This document shows, piece after piece, positions 1-8,306 of a DNA stretch of 49,191 bases. The notes beneath the pieces are model-generated. The model had not been told where the DNA came from. It did no database searches and saw only the letters and a list, made by a program, of their open reading frames with translations. Each line of letters opens with the position of its first letter. Position 1 is the stretch's first letter. Made by a program: the position numbers and the translations under genes. Origin of the DNA: Leptospira biflexa (GTDB lineage: Bacteria; Spirochaetota; Leptospiria; Turneriellales; DYLW01); the NCBI GenBank assembly GCA_020720785.1, contig DYOA01000018.1, positions 1 to 49,191 of the forward strand, read 5' to 3'.

Positions 1-144
1 ATGCAACAGGGGATGCAGCAAGGGGAATTGCACAAGGCTTTAGAGACGGCTCGCAATATGCTTTCTATGGGTTTATCCGTAGATATGATTACCCGTGCAA
101 CCGGCTTAACCAAAAAAATTCTGCGGGAGAATAAGATTATTTAA
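1..144 (+). CDS. C-terminal end of Rpn-family (PD-(D/E)XK) nuclease/transposase-like protein, partial
   Basis: The frame is open from the first base of the window and stops with TAA at 142-144, giving 47 residues. The Gln/Gly-rich start, followed by a segment reading ARNMLSMGLSVDMITRATGL and a short basic tail, matches the extreme C-terminus of the Rpn / 'PDDEXK nuclease family transposase' group, in which a small helix-turn-helix-like end carries this pattern. Members of the family are DNA nucleases that promote RecA-independent recombination. The nuclease core lies upstream of the window, so I cannot tell whether the gene is whole or a remnant. The ATG at position 1 is probably internal. 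The family assignment rests only on this tail. Confidence 0.6.
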   Translation: MQQGMQQGELHKALETARNMLSMGLSVDMITRATGLTKKILRENKII

Positions 145-165
145 GATTCTATCCCCGGCGGATGT

Positions 166-214
166 TGTAGAGACGCCCGCTTCACGGGCTACTCAGCCCC
201 CGGGCGTCTATACA
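166..214. repeat. Large imperfect palindrome over the lnt stop codon
   Basis: Arms at 166-179 (TGTAGAGACGCCCG) and 201-214 (CGGGCGTCTATACA) pair at 13 of 14 positions. Between them sits a second hairpin, GGGCT (186-190), loop ACTC, AGCCC (195-199). The lnt stop codon (189-191) lies in the inner hairpin, and the right arm codes for the last residues of Lnt. No T run follows on either strand, so it is not a classical terminator. A dispersed palindromic (REP-like) element, or the end of a small mobile element next to the Rpn-type gene, is possible. Only one copy is visible here. Confidence 0.6.
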
Positions 215-2024
215 ATGCTCTCCATGCAAAGATAAAGATACCGGCCAGCACCAGATAAACCGGGAACGTTCCCCACAGAAGAAACAACCCCGGCAGACGG
301 GCGGCGGGAATGGTTGCCGTTATGATCCCCCTTTCTCCGGGGTGCAGGACGCGGGAGACATTTTTACCGGTGGGATCCACCACAACGCTCACTCCGCTCA
401 GAGCCGGACGTACCAGATGCAGCCCGTTTTCCACCGCACGGAACCGGGCAGAATTCAGATGCTGGTAATTTTCCACGCCGTTGCCAAACCATGCGTCGTT
501 CACCGGATTGAGGATAAATTCCACCGGCTTCCCCTCCGCCGCACTCGCTGCCATGCTGCGGACATATTCCGGAAACATGGCTTCATAGCAGAGCGTGGCA
601 ACAAAATAATGGCGTTCCGTCTTGCCCGGAGGACGGCTGGCCTTTAATTCATCCGGATTTTGCAGATATTCCATGGGGATGGATTTGGGATCGGTGATCC
701 TCCCCTCTCTGGATGGCAGAACGTCATAATGGCCGATGGGAGGATGGGCGGGAGAGGTGAAATTCCCCGCCTCCGGCAGCATTCTGCGGAAAAAGAAAAA
801 TTCCTCCAACACAGAAGGAATGTATTCCCCAAACGGAAGCAGATGTTTTTTCTGATAAACAGAAACCCGCTCCAGGGCTGGATTCATAAGCGTCAGGGAG
901 TTTCTGGAATCCACTAATTTCCGGATGGTACCATCGGGATTTTTTTTCACAGTATGGACAAAATCGGTTTCATTGTATAGAACACTGGTTTTTCCAATAT
1001 AGGCAACCATGCTCATAATCCCATGGAATGTACGGGAATACATATACTCCGGCTGGGTAAAATCCTGATTGGTGGTGTGGAAGGGAATGGAGGATTCCGG
1101 AAAAACCAGCAGATCCACGGGATTGGGAGAAGTCATCAGGATTTTCACGGCGTAATTGAAAGCCAGCTCCATGGAATTTTGGATATAATCCCGGTTGTCT
1201 TTTTCCCGTTCCCGTCCAATGGGGATGGAGGTCTGCACCAGACCCAGGGTGACATTTTTTGCGGTGGCTGCGGTGGCCTTCCAGCGGTATTCCAGAATTT
1301 CAGAATGAATAAAAAGGATGAGCGGGATCGCCAGAATGCCGCCGGTGATCCACCCTTCCCTCTTCATAAAGAGGATTTTTTTTATGGAAAATCCGCTTTT
1401 GTTTTTCCATAACCCATCGGCCAGATGAAAACCCAGATACGCCAGAGTAAAACCAGCCAGGGAAACCCCATGAACTCCCAAAACAGCCGCAAACCGGAGA
1501 AAAATTTCCCCTCCGGCAAACAGATTCCCCCAGTACCAGGGAAAAAGCTGGTACAAAAGAATATCTCCACCCAAAAATAGAAAAAGAAGACGGGGATATT
1601 CCGGCAGGCGGGGTTTCAACCATACATTCAGAAGAAAAAGCAAAAGGATTTTTCCGTTAAAAAGAAGCGTATAGGCAGTAAACGCCAGAATGGATCCCGG
1701 AATGCCCAGCCCAGTTATGTTCCGGACTCCTGTGAAAACCCACCCAAAACCGGCGATGGTGATCCATAATGAGGTGGCCATTCCCAGCAGCAACACCATG
1801 AGCCAGGAATCCTTATCCGTGCTCCGCAACAGATAAAAGAATAGAAAAAAGGTGACGAACGCCGCCGCCACGCAGGAATGGGGTTCCAGTGACGCCCGTA
1901 TCCCCAGACCCGCCATTACCGGAATAAGAAAAAAGTGGAGAAAAATCCGGATTTTATTTTTTCTGACTTTGGATATACTGCCGGTAAATTTCACGTTGTT
2001 TATAACTATCTGCCTCTTTGCCAA
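189..2024 (-). CDS. lnt: Apolipoprotein N-acyltransferase
   Basis: Inner-membrane enzyme that adds the third acyl chain to the N-terminal cysteine of diacylglyceryl-lipoproteins, the last step of lipoprotein maturation in diderms. The N-terminal part (about residues 28-240) has several hydrophobic helices, followed by a nitrilase-fold domain (about 255-570) and a last membrane helix near 583-603. The catalytic triad is visible: E310 in VFPESS, K392 in YQKKHLLPFGE, C479 in TLCYEAMFP. At 611 residues it is longer than the E. coli enzyme (about 512), with an expanded loop between the Lys and Cys motifs. The start is uncertain: the coordinates use the outermost TTG; a GTG at 1994 or an ATG at 1916 are alternatives, none with a clear ribosome binding site. 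Any start upstream of 1954 overlaps the foldase-like gene, which suggests translational coupling. Confidence 0.9.
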   Translation of the reverse strand: MAKRQIVINNVKFTGSISKVRKNKIRIFLHFFLIPVMAGLGIRASLEPHSCVAAAFVTFFLFFYLLRSTDKDSWLMVLLLGMATSLWITIAGFGWVFTGVRNITGLGIPGSILAFTAYTLLFNGKILLLFLLNVWLKPRLPEYPRLLFLFLGGDILLYQLFPWYWGNLFAGGEIFLRFAAVLGVHGVSLAGFTLAYLGFHLADGLWKNKSGFSIKKILFMKREGWITGGILAIPLILFIHSEILEYRWKATAATAKNVTLGLVQTSIPIGREREKDNRDYIQNSMELAFNYAVKILMTSPNPVDLLVFPESSIPFHTTNQDFTQPEYMYSRTFHGIMSMVAYIGKTSVLYNETDFVHTVKKNPDGTIRKLVDSRNSLTLMNPALERVSVYQKKHLLPFGEYIPSVLEEFFFFRRMLPEAGNFTSPAHPPIGHYDVLPSREGRITDPKSIPMEYLQNPDELKASRPPGKTERHYFVATLCYEAMFPEYVRSMAASAAEGKPVEFILNPVNDAWFGNGVENYQHLNSARFRAVENGLHLVRPALSGVSVVVDPTGKNVSRVLHPGERGIITATIPAARLPGLFLLWGTFPVYLVLAGIFIFAWRALYRRPGAE

Positions 2025-2961
2025 AATATTTTTTTCTCAGGTCATCCAGCATCGTTTCTTTTTCTGCGGGCGACATGTTCTCACTGATGGCCATCAATTT
2101 ATCTTTCTGGGCCTGGTACTCCGCTTCGTTGGCGGACTCTTTCGCGAGCTGGGAATCCAGTTCTGCCAGCCGCCGGGCTCCTTCCTGCCCAAAGTACTTC
2201 ACCCGGAGGGCATTGGTTTTTGCCTGGCGGTCAGAATCCGGAATTTTTTTCCAGTCATCTCCACGTATGGCCAGCTCTGTCTGGTATTCATCAAAGGGCG
2301 GCTGGGATTCCATTATACCTTCATAAAAATCCCCATAGACCTTCTGGCGCATCGAGTTGTATTCTTTCATCCTTTGATCCCCGGTTTTCCCCTGGCTGGA
2401 ACGCATATAGTCAGCGGAAACCGCCGCAAATTCCATTTTGGCTTCTTCCCGTCCAAAGATGAGCAGTGCCTGCTCCGGCGTGAAATATTTACGCCGAATT
2501 TCCTTTATTCTGGCATATTTTTCATCATCTTTTAAATCCTTCAGCTCGCTGGATTCCCGCATTTCTTTTTCATAGGCGGTGAATTTCTCAAACATTTCCG
2601 CAAATTCCGGCGGGAAATTCTTTTTCAAATACTGGAGAACGGCATAATCACAGTCCTGGGGTTTGGATTTCTGCGGACATTGTCGCCGCAGGTTCCAGAT
2701 TTCATTACGCAGATCAATTTTTCCCTTTTCCGCAAGGGCCACCAGCTCCGCATACGTGTACAGATTATCCGATTGGAACTGGGACATTATTTTTTCTGAT
2801 TCAACAAGGTTGATATTTTCCCATAGATTCTGGCTGGAAAACCCGCCCTTTTCCTTCTGTCCTCCTCCCGTCCCGGAGGTGGAATTTCCGGAAAATACAA
2901 AGAATAGTGTAATGACAACGGCCAATGAAACCGCACCCACATAAATTATTTTTCTGTTCAT
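1954..2961 (-). CDS. Lipase foldase (Lif)-like membrane-anchored chaperone
   Basis: Lif proteins are anchored in the inner membrane, face the periplasm and fold the cognate secreted lipase. This protein has 335 residues, close to the usual size (about 340), one N-terminal membrane anchor (about residues 5-23) with a Ser/Gly-rich spacer, then an almost wholly helical charged body. The C-terminal part carries the Lif-type repeats: RRKYFTPEQA, RVKYFGQEGARRLAELD and RKKYFGKEAD. It lies directly downstream of a matching lipase. The N-terminal RxxFDY(F/C)LSA motif typical of proteobacterial Lif is not apparent, so this is a diverged member. The ATG at 2961 has GGATGG just upstream. Its 3' end runs into the 5' end of lnt. 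Confidence 0.75.
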   Translation of the reverse strand: MNRKIIYVGAVSLAVVITLFFVFSGNSTSGTGGGQKEKGGFSSQNLWENINLVESEKIMSQFQSDNLYTYAELVALAEKGKIDLRNEIWNLRRQCPQKSKPQDCDYAVLQYLKKNFPPEFAEMFEKFTAYEKEMRESSELKDLKDDEKYARIKEIRRKYFTPEQALLIFGREEAKMEFAAVSADYMRSSQGKTGDQRMKEYNSMRQKVYGDFYEGIMESQPPFDEYQTELAIRGDDWKKIPDSDRQAKTNALRVKYFGQEGARRLAELDSQLAKESANEAEYQAQKDKLMAISENMSPAEKETMLDDLRKKYFGKEADSYKQREIYRQYIQSQKK

Positions 2962-2994
2962 AGTCCATCCGATTGATTATATTTTAATGGAAAA

Positions 2995-3014
2995 CCGGGG
3001 GCATTTGCCCCCAG
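2995..3014 (-). terminator. Attenuator-like hairpin between lipase and foldase-like gene
   Basis: Read on the minus strand, CTGGGGGC - AAAT - GCCCCCGG forms an 8-bp stem (one T-G wobble) with a 4-nt loop, followed by GGTTTTCC. It starts 9 bases after the lipase stop codon and lies before the foldase-like start. The stem is strong but the T run is short, so partial termination fits best, giving more lipase mRNA than chaperone mRNA. It could also protect the 3' end of the lipase message. Confidence 0.6.
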
Positions 3015-3023
3015 TTAAGAATT

Positions 3024-3953
3024 TTACTGACTGGCTTTTGCGTTTTTTGACATTTTCAGGAAATACCCTCTCACATCATACCAGTTTTCTCCAGTATACT
3101 GAAAGTTGGTGGCCTGAAGATGATCCACTCCGGTTGTGTACCAGTTGGTATCCGGTTCTCCTTTCCAGGAACCCCAGGACTGGGAGGTCAAAGGCACAAT
3201 ACTGTCGTTGGCTCCGCCCTGCCCTTTGTAAAGGCCGCCGGCCCAGGTAGCGGGATACAGCCAGACCATAATGGGGTGCTGAACAGGATCTGCCCATGCC
3301 ATTTTGGAGCCATAGGAGAAATAGTCTATTCCGGCCACATTGGGGGTGGTCTGGTTGAAAACCGCCATGGTATCGGTACGCAAAGATACACCCATGGCAA
3401 TCACATCCTGGTCGTTATCACTGTAGATCAAACCGGCCAGAACGTTTAACACATCGGCCACAAAAGGCTCCATCCAACCGGGAATCACATCCAGAGCGAT
3501 ATCCGCAACCGGAGATCCTCTGTGGACAGAGTTCAGGGTGGTGAGACTGGAAACCTTGGAGCTCATTCCCTGGTGGGTAATCATATAGCGTGCGTCCAAT
3601 CCACCCTGGGAATGGCCAATGATATGAACTCTGGAATAACCGTTAGCGGCCATCCACTGGAGTACTTGGGTTTTCATCTCCTGCCCACGGTATTCCAGGT
3701 CATTCATAGCGGTTTTCCCTGGAGTCAGAACCGGTGCACCCTGGGAACGAAGATAGTCATCCATCCCGCCCCAGTATTTCATGATCCCCATCAAAAGACC
3801 CTGGGAGTCATCAAAACCCAGAATTCCATGAGAAAGAACTATGGGATAGGATCCATCCAAAGGCTTGGACGAAGACCTGGACTTGGATGCAAAAGCATAT
3901 CCGGTCAGCATAAGCGACAAAGCTAAAGCGATTGTCATTTTCATATTTTTCAA
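3024..3953 (-). CDS. Secreted triacylglycerol lipase (Pseudomonas/Burkholderia type, family I)
   Basis: Exported alpha/beta-hydrolase that cleaves ester bonds of acylglycerols. A signal peptide ends near TGYAFA. The mature start, YPIVLSHGILGFD, is the oxyanion-loop region of family I lipases. The nucleophile elbow is GHSQGG (Ser about 115), the acid is in GGANDSIVPL (Asp about 250), and the histidine is in GVDHLQAT (His about 278). No cysteine pair is seen. The start is a TTG with GGAGG five bases upstream; an ATG at 3944 lies too far (about 14 bases) from that site. A foldase-like gene follows on the same strand, as for the proteobacterial lipases that need a dedicated chaperone; export through Sec and a type II system is inferred, not shown. 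Confidence 0.88.
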   Translation of the reverse strand: MKNMKMTIALALSLMLTGYAFASKSRSSSKPLDGSYPIVLSHGILGFDDSQGLLMGIMKYWGGMDDYLRSQGAPVLTPGKTAMNDLEYRGQEMKTQVLQWMAANGYSRVHIIGHSQGGLDARYMITHQGMSSKVSSLTTLNSVHRGSPVADIALDVIPGWMEPFVADVLNVLAGLIYSDNDQDVIAMGVSLRTDTMAVFNQTTPNVAGIDYFSYGSKMAWADPVQHPIMVWLYPATWAGGLYKGQGGANDSIVPLTSQSWGSWKGEPDTNWYTTGVDHLQATNFQYTGENWYDVRGYFLKMSKNAKASQ

Positions 3954-4403
3954 ATTTTCCTCCACACGTATTTTTAAAGCAACGACAGCAGGCAGGTTTT
4001 TCTTCGTTTGTCAAGAAAATATTGAATTTTTTTTTAATTTAATGACCCCAAAAGTCGCGGGCGTGCGGCAGAACACCCAAAATTTGCCGGATTGTAGGGA
4101 TTATTGTATCTTTTAACCATGAGTCGGTATAAAATTAGTCGTAAAGGGAACCTCTAATAATTTCCCTATAAAGCAAAAAATTCGCCAGTGCAAAGCTCAT
4201 CTTGAAATTGAGCGTGGAGTTTCGTACATCGGTTGAATAATTTTGATAATTTTAAAGTCAATCCGTAATTGAAAACCAATTTTGCCCCCATTTATCTCTC
4301 CAGAAAACAATATCTGCGCATATTGTATAACAAATTACTCATTCCGACTGATTCCGAAATCCCCCATCGGGGCTGTGCGGTTGCAGAAAAACTTGACGCA
4401 GTC
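3954..4403. other. Gene-free gap between divergent lipase and nuo operons
   Basis: About 450 bases between the lipase start (minus) and the preferred nuoA start (plus). I see no convincing coding frame, tRNA or strong hairpin. It should carry promoters for both operons. A loose plus-strand candidate is TTGTAT (4104-4109) with TATAAA (4129-4134), but the 19-base spacing is poor. An in-frame TTG at 4269 could extend nuoA into this gap, but the added residues do not look like NuoA. Confidence 0.4.
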
Positions 4404-4880
4404 ATGGCGGATTTTTGTCTGTCCATCATGCTTGAGCATTTTGGAATTGTCTTCCTTTTTCTGTTTCTGGCATTTGCCATGATTTATGCCGCGATGTTGC
4501 TGGGCAAAGTTTTGCGGCCAAACCATCCGGGAGGGCTGAAGAACCAGACCTATGAATGCGGTGAAACCCCCATAGGTACAGCCTGGGTGAATTTTAATTC
4601 GCGATTTTATATCATTGCCCTGATCTTTCTGCTGTTTGATGTGGAAGTGATATTCATTTTCCCGGTGGCCATCGTATATAAGGATTGGATAGCACATAAT
4701 CTGGGTCTTTTTGCCATGCTGGAAATATTTGTATTTGTTGTCATATTAATCTTCGCCCTGGTGTACGCCTGGGGCAGGGGAGACCTGAACTGGGTGAAAA
4801 CCATGCAGCGGACAGAGGAAGACCATACGGAAAAATCCGGAAATCTCCCCCGGAGTTTGCAAGGAGAAAAAACGCTATGA
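4404..4880 (+). CDS. nuoA: NADH-quinone oxidoreductase subunit A
   Basis: Small membrane subunit of complex I next to the quinone site, holding the flexible loop between helices 1 and 2. Three hydrophobic helices are visible, with the family motifs YECGETPIG in the loop and [12 protein letters not shown] in helix 2. From the ATG at 4404 the protein has 158 residues; an ATG at 4428 is also possible, and neither has a good ribosome binding site. The C-terminal tail is hydrophilic and longer than usual. The stop codon overlaps the nuoB start (ATGA). First gene of the nuo operon. Confidence 0.9.
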   Translation: MADFCLSIMLEHFGIVFLFLFLAFAMIYAAMLLGKVLRPNHPGGLKNQTYECGETPIGTAWVNFNSRFYIIALIFLLFDVEVIFIFPVAIVYKDWIAHNLGLFAMLEIFVFVVILIFALVYAWGRGDLNWVKTMQRTEEDHTEKSGNLPRSLQGEKTL

Positions 4881-5353
4881 ATTTATACCAAAGCCTTCCA
4901 GACAATGTTCTGGTCACCACCGTTGACGGAGTGTTAAACTGGAGCCGGAAAAATTCACTCTGGTATCTCACCTTTGGGCTGGCGTGTTGTGCCATTGAAT
5001 TTATGCAGACCGCCGGGCCACGGGGAGATCTGGACAGATTTGGAATGGCACCCCGTGCAACCCCACGCCAGGCAGATTTGATTATTATAAATGGCACTCT
5101 GACCTATAAAATGGCTTCACGGGTGAGAATGCTGTATGAACAGATGCCGGAACCCCGTTATGTGGTTTCCATGGGTTCCTGTGCCAATTCCGGAGGATTA
5201 TTCCAGAAAGGGTATTCCGTCCTCAAGGGAGTGGATCAGATTCTACCCGTGGATATGTATGTGCCGGGCTGTCCTCCGCGTCCAGAAGCATTGCTCCATG
5301 GACTGGTGGAACTGCAAAAGAAAATTCAGCGGGAAAAATATTTAAGGAAATAA
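4877..5353 (+). CDS. nuoB: NADH-quinone oxidoreductase subunit B
   Basis: Peripheral subunit that binds cluster N2, the last 4Fe-4S centre before quinone. The ligands are present: tandem Cys 37-38 in LACCAIEFM, Cys 102 in GSCANSGG and Cys 132 in [10 protein letters not shown]. At 158 residues it is compact. AAGGAG (4861-4866) precedes the ATG, which overlaps the nuoA stop by four bases. With C, D and I it forms the quinone-reducing module. Confidence 0.97.
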   Translation: MNLYQSLPDNVLVTTVDGVLNWSRKNSLWYLTFGLACCAIEFMQTAGPRGDLDRFGMAPRATPRQADLIIINGTLTYKMASRVRMLYEQMPEPRYVVSMGSCANSGGLFQKGYSVLKGVDQILPVDMYVPGCPPRPEALLHGLVELQKKIQREKYLRK

Positions 5354-5382
5354 CCCCCAGAAGTGGTTAAAGAGGCAGTAGA

Positions 5383-5949
5383 ATGGAAATAGATATCAAC
5401 CTCATCCAAAAATTTAACACAGAAATGGCAGAACTCACAGAAACCCGGGATTTTGATCGGGAAAATCTGGCCGATGGAGCCGCACTGCCGTTTATCCGTG
5501 TTAAGAAAGATAAAATTACCCAGGTCATCGCGTTTCTGAAAGAAAAAGAAGCGTACTCCATGGATTATCTGAATTCCATTTCCGGGGTTCATATTGTCCG
5601 CTCCGGGGATTCTGGATTGCAATCCATGGGGGTGGATGTGGTGTACCATCTGTATTCCATGTCAGCCATGAAAGGGCTCTGCGTAAAAGCCTTTGTGGAA
5701 GATATGGTGCCCTCGCTTCCCACCATAGATACGTTATACCGCAGTGCCAATTGGTTTGAAAGAGAAATTTTTGATTTATTTGGTGTCCATTTTGAAGGTA
5801 GCCGGGATGAACGGCGGATTATGCTACCACCGGATTGGGTGGGGTTCCCCCTGCGCAAGGATTATAAAGAAGAATCCATGTACAATAACATGGCCACAAC
5901 CCGTCCCAGCGAGCTGGAAGCCGCAAATATTCTACGTCAGGGTAACTAA
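5383..5949 (+). CDS. nuoC: NADH-quinone oxidoreductase subunit C
   Basis: Peripheral 30-kDa type subunit of the connecting module, 188 residues. The C-terminal signature FEREIFDLFGVHFEG, followed by RRIMLPPDW and PLRKDY, is typical of NuoC. It is a separate gene, not fused to nuoD as in E. coli. AGAGG lies eight bases before the ATG, and the TAA is directly followed by the nuoD ATG, so the two are probably translated in series. Confidence 0.95.
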   Translation: MEIDINLIQKFNTEMAELTETRDFDRENLADGAALPFIRVKKDKITQVIAFLKEKEAYSMDYLNSISGVHIVRSGDSGLQSMGVDVVYHLYSMSAMKGLCVKAFVEDMVPSLPTIDTLYRSANWFEREIFDLFGVHFEGSRDERRIMLPPDWVGFPLRKDYKEESMYNNMATTRPSELEAANILRQGN

Positions 5950-7107
5950 ATGCAAACCTTAGAGATAAATGACTATAAACCGGAATTGATTCCCATCTCA
6001 TCTGATGAAATTGAGCTGAATATGGGTCCCCACCACCCCGCCACGCATGGGGTGATCCGCATCGTTTTGAAAATGGACGGGGAGATTGTCAGATCGGCCA
6101 AGCCGGATGTGGGTTATCTGCACCGGAGCATTGAAAAAATCGGGGAAATGGTTACCTATGCCGGTTTCATGCCCTATACCGACCGGGTGGATTATCTTGC
6201 GTCTGTGAACTGCAATGTGGGCTATGCTCTGGCAGTGGAAAAAATGGCACAGATTGAAGTCCCGGAGCGGGCACAGTATTTACGGGTTATTGGCAATGAA
6301 ATGATCCGGATTTCTTCCCACTTGCTGTCCCTGGGGATTTATACCATGGACATTGGTGCGTTTACCCCGCTGGTGCATGCCTTCCGGGAAAGGGAAGTCT
6401 TCAATGATCTGATGGAGATGATGGCCGGTGCCCGTCTCACCCACAACTATGCCCGTTTGGGTGGGGTATACAAGGATGTGACTGATGGTTTCTTTGAAAA
6501 AATGGAAAAACAACTGGACCATTTTGATAACTTTTTGGTGGAATTTGATAAGTTAATTTCCTTTAACCAGATTTTTGTACAACGCAATAAAAACATCGGG
6601 ATTATTTCCGCAGAAGATGCCATCAGCTACTCGTTCTCTGGACCCAATTTACGGGCATCCGGGGTGAATTTTGATATTCGCAAGGCGGAGCCTTACCTGG
6701 TTTACGACAAACTGGATTTTGATATTCCTGTGGGCAGGGCCATAGTGGGAACGCTGGGAGATTCCTTTGATCGTTATTATCTGCGCATCGAGGAAATGAA
6801 GCAATCGTCCCGGATCATACGGCAGGCCATGTCCCAGATGCCGGATGGTGAAATTCAGTCCAAAATTTCCAAAAAGTTTGTTCCGCCTGCGGGAGAAATT
6901 TATATGAGAACGGAGGCCCCGCGCGGAGAGCTGGGGTATTACATCATCTCCGATGGAAAATCGGTTTCTCCGGCCAGAATAAAAATCCGGACGGGTTCAT
7001 TTACCGCCATGACGGCTTTGGAATATTTGTTGCCCGGAATGATGATCGCGGACGTGGTGGCCTTTTTCTCTAGCATAGATGTGGTGGCTCCGGAAATTGA
7101 CAGGTGA
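5950..7107 (+). CDS. nuoD: NADH-quinone oxidoreductase subunit D
   Basis: 49-kDa type subunit forming much of the quinone-reduction pocket, related to [NiFe]-hydrogenase large subunits. The hallmark N-terminal stretch NMGPHHPATHGV contains the quinone-site histidine, and the C-terminal part carries APRGELGYYI and the ending VDR-like EIDR. It has 385 residues, the usual size for an unfused NuoD. The hydrogenase-type Ni ligands are absent, as expected for complex I. Confidence 0.97.
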   Translation: MQTLEINDYKPELIPISSDEIELNMGPHHPATHGVIRIVLKMDGEIVRSAKPDVGYLHRSIEKIGEMVTYAGFMPYTDRVDYLASVNCNVGYALAVEKMAQIEVPERAQYLRVIGNEMIRISSHLLSLGIYTMDIGAFTPLVHAFREREVFNDLMEMMAGARLTHNYARLGGVYKDVTDGFFEKMEKQLDHFDNFLVEFDKLISFNQIFVQRNKNIGIISAEDAISYSFSGPNLRASGVNFDIRKAEPYLVYDKLDFDIPVGRAIVGTLGDSFDRYYLRIEEMKQSSRIIRQAMSQMPDGEIQSKISKKFVPPAGEIYMRTEAPRGELGYYIISDGKSVSPARIKIRTGSFTAMTALEYLLPGMMIADVVAFFSSIDVVAPEIDR

Positions 7108-7108
7108 T

Positions 7109-8281
7109 ATGATGGAATGGAACACAATTTACATACTTATTTACGCAGTGGTATATCTTGCGGTGGTTTCGGTGGCCACCGGGGTTATTACCGTGGTGGA
7201 AAGACGGATAGCCGGGCGTATGCAGTCCCGGATTGGTCCCAACCGGGTGGGTCCGCAGGGAAGTCTCCAGTGGCTGGCAGACGGCCTCAAGGCAATCCAG
7301 AAAGAAGATATTATTACCAAAGATACCAACGTCCTGCTTTTTAAAATGGCCCCCTATTTTGTGTTTATGGGGATGTTTGCCACCTGGGTAGCTATTCCCC
7401 TGGGAGTGACCACCATCATGGCGGATATCAACGTGGGGATTTTTTATATTCTGGCCATCACATCCATCGTGGTGCTGGGGTTGGTCATGGCTGGTTGGTC
7501 TTCCAATAATAAATGGTCACTCATCGGCGGAATGCGCAGTGCTGCACAGTTGGTGAGTTATGAGATACCCACAGCCATATCCGTTTTTGTGGTCATTCTT
7601 CTGGTGGGTAGCCTGAGCATGCAGGATATTATCAAGGCCCAGGGGGCAAATTTCTGGGACTGGATGATTTTCCGGAACCCCTTTACCTTCGTTACATTTT
7701 TCATATTTTTTACTTCCGCGCTGGCAGAAGGAAACCGGGTTCCTTTTGATATTCCGGAAGCGGAAAGTGAGCTTGTTTCCGGATATAACACAGAATATTC
7801 CGGAATGCGGTTTCTCTGGTTTTTCTTTGCGGAATACGCCAATCTGTTTGTCATGGGGGCTTTAATGACCACTCTGTTTCTGGGTGGCTGGCAAATCTGG
7901 GATTGGGCACGCCTTGGGGTGAATCTGTCTCTTCCGGGAATGGCCCTTCCGGTATATGTGGAACTGGGCGGTATTATCTGGTATTTACTGAAAGTGAATA
8001 TAATTGTTTTTCTGGTGATCCAGCTCCGATGGACCCTACCGCGGCTGAGGGTGGATCAGTTGATGATGATTTGCTGGAAATATCTGGTGCCCATGGGGTT
8101 TATTTCCGCCATTGGGGTGGTTTTCTGGATGTACTTTTTTCCGGAAGGTTCCACCGCAGATACGATAACCCGCTATGCAATGTTTGCGGTTGGTTTGGGA
8201 ATTGTTACTTTGTTCGCATGGAAGGTATTGAAAAACCTGGTGACCATGAAACAAAAAATAAATCTGAACCCGTTTATGTAA
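7109..8281 (+). CDS. nuoH: NADH-quinone oxidoreductase subunit H
   Basis: Membrane subunit that closes the quinone chamber and links it to the proton-pumping arm. Multiple hydrophobic helices are seen, together with the family motifs ERRIAGRMQSRIGPNRVGP near the N-terminus and FDIPEAESELVSGYNTEYSG, the acidic loop facing the quinone site. The ATG at 7109 (or the ATG right after it at 7112) follows the nuoD stop and an AGGTG site. An in-frame ATG at 7079 inside nuoD would add ten atypical residues and is not preferred. 390 residues. Confidence 0.95.
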   Translation: MMEWNTIYILIYAVVYLAVVSVATGVITVVERRIAGRMQSRIGPNRVGPQGSLQWLADGLKAIQKEDIITKDTNVLLFKMAPYFVFMGMFATWVAIPLGVTTIMADINVGIFYILAITSIVVLGLVMAGWSSNNKWSLIGGMRSAAQLVSYEIPTAISVFVVILLVGSLSMQDIIKAQGANFWDWMIFRNPFTFVTFFIFFTSALAEGNRVPFDIPEAESELVSGYNTEYSGMRFLWFFFAEYANLFVMGALMTTLFLGGWQIWDWARLGVNLSLPGMALPVYVELGGIIWYLLKVNIIVFLVIQLRWTLPRLRVDQLMMICWKYLVPMGFISAIGVVFWMYFFPEGSTADTITRYAMFAVGLGIVTLFAWKVLKNLVTMKQKINLNPFM

Positions 8282-8306
8282 GGTTTGGAGTTTGAGGATA
8301 TAGAAA

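Noticed and set aside
1852..2535. Plus-strand open frame of about 227 codons opposite lnt and the foldase-like gene
   Set aside because: Both opposite-strand genes are supported by motifs; this frame is Phe-rich, lacks a ribosome site and spans the junction of two real genes.
4145..4167. AGGGAA / TTCCCT inverted repeat in the lipase-nuo gap
   Set aside because: Six-base arms with an 11-base loop in an A+T-rich gap are expected by chance.
4269..4403. TTG-initiated extension of nuoA by 45 residues
   Set aside because: The added residues do not resemble NuoA, and the conserved protein starts near the first membrane helix.
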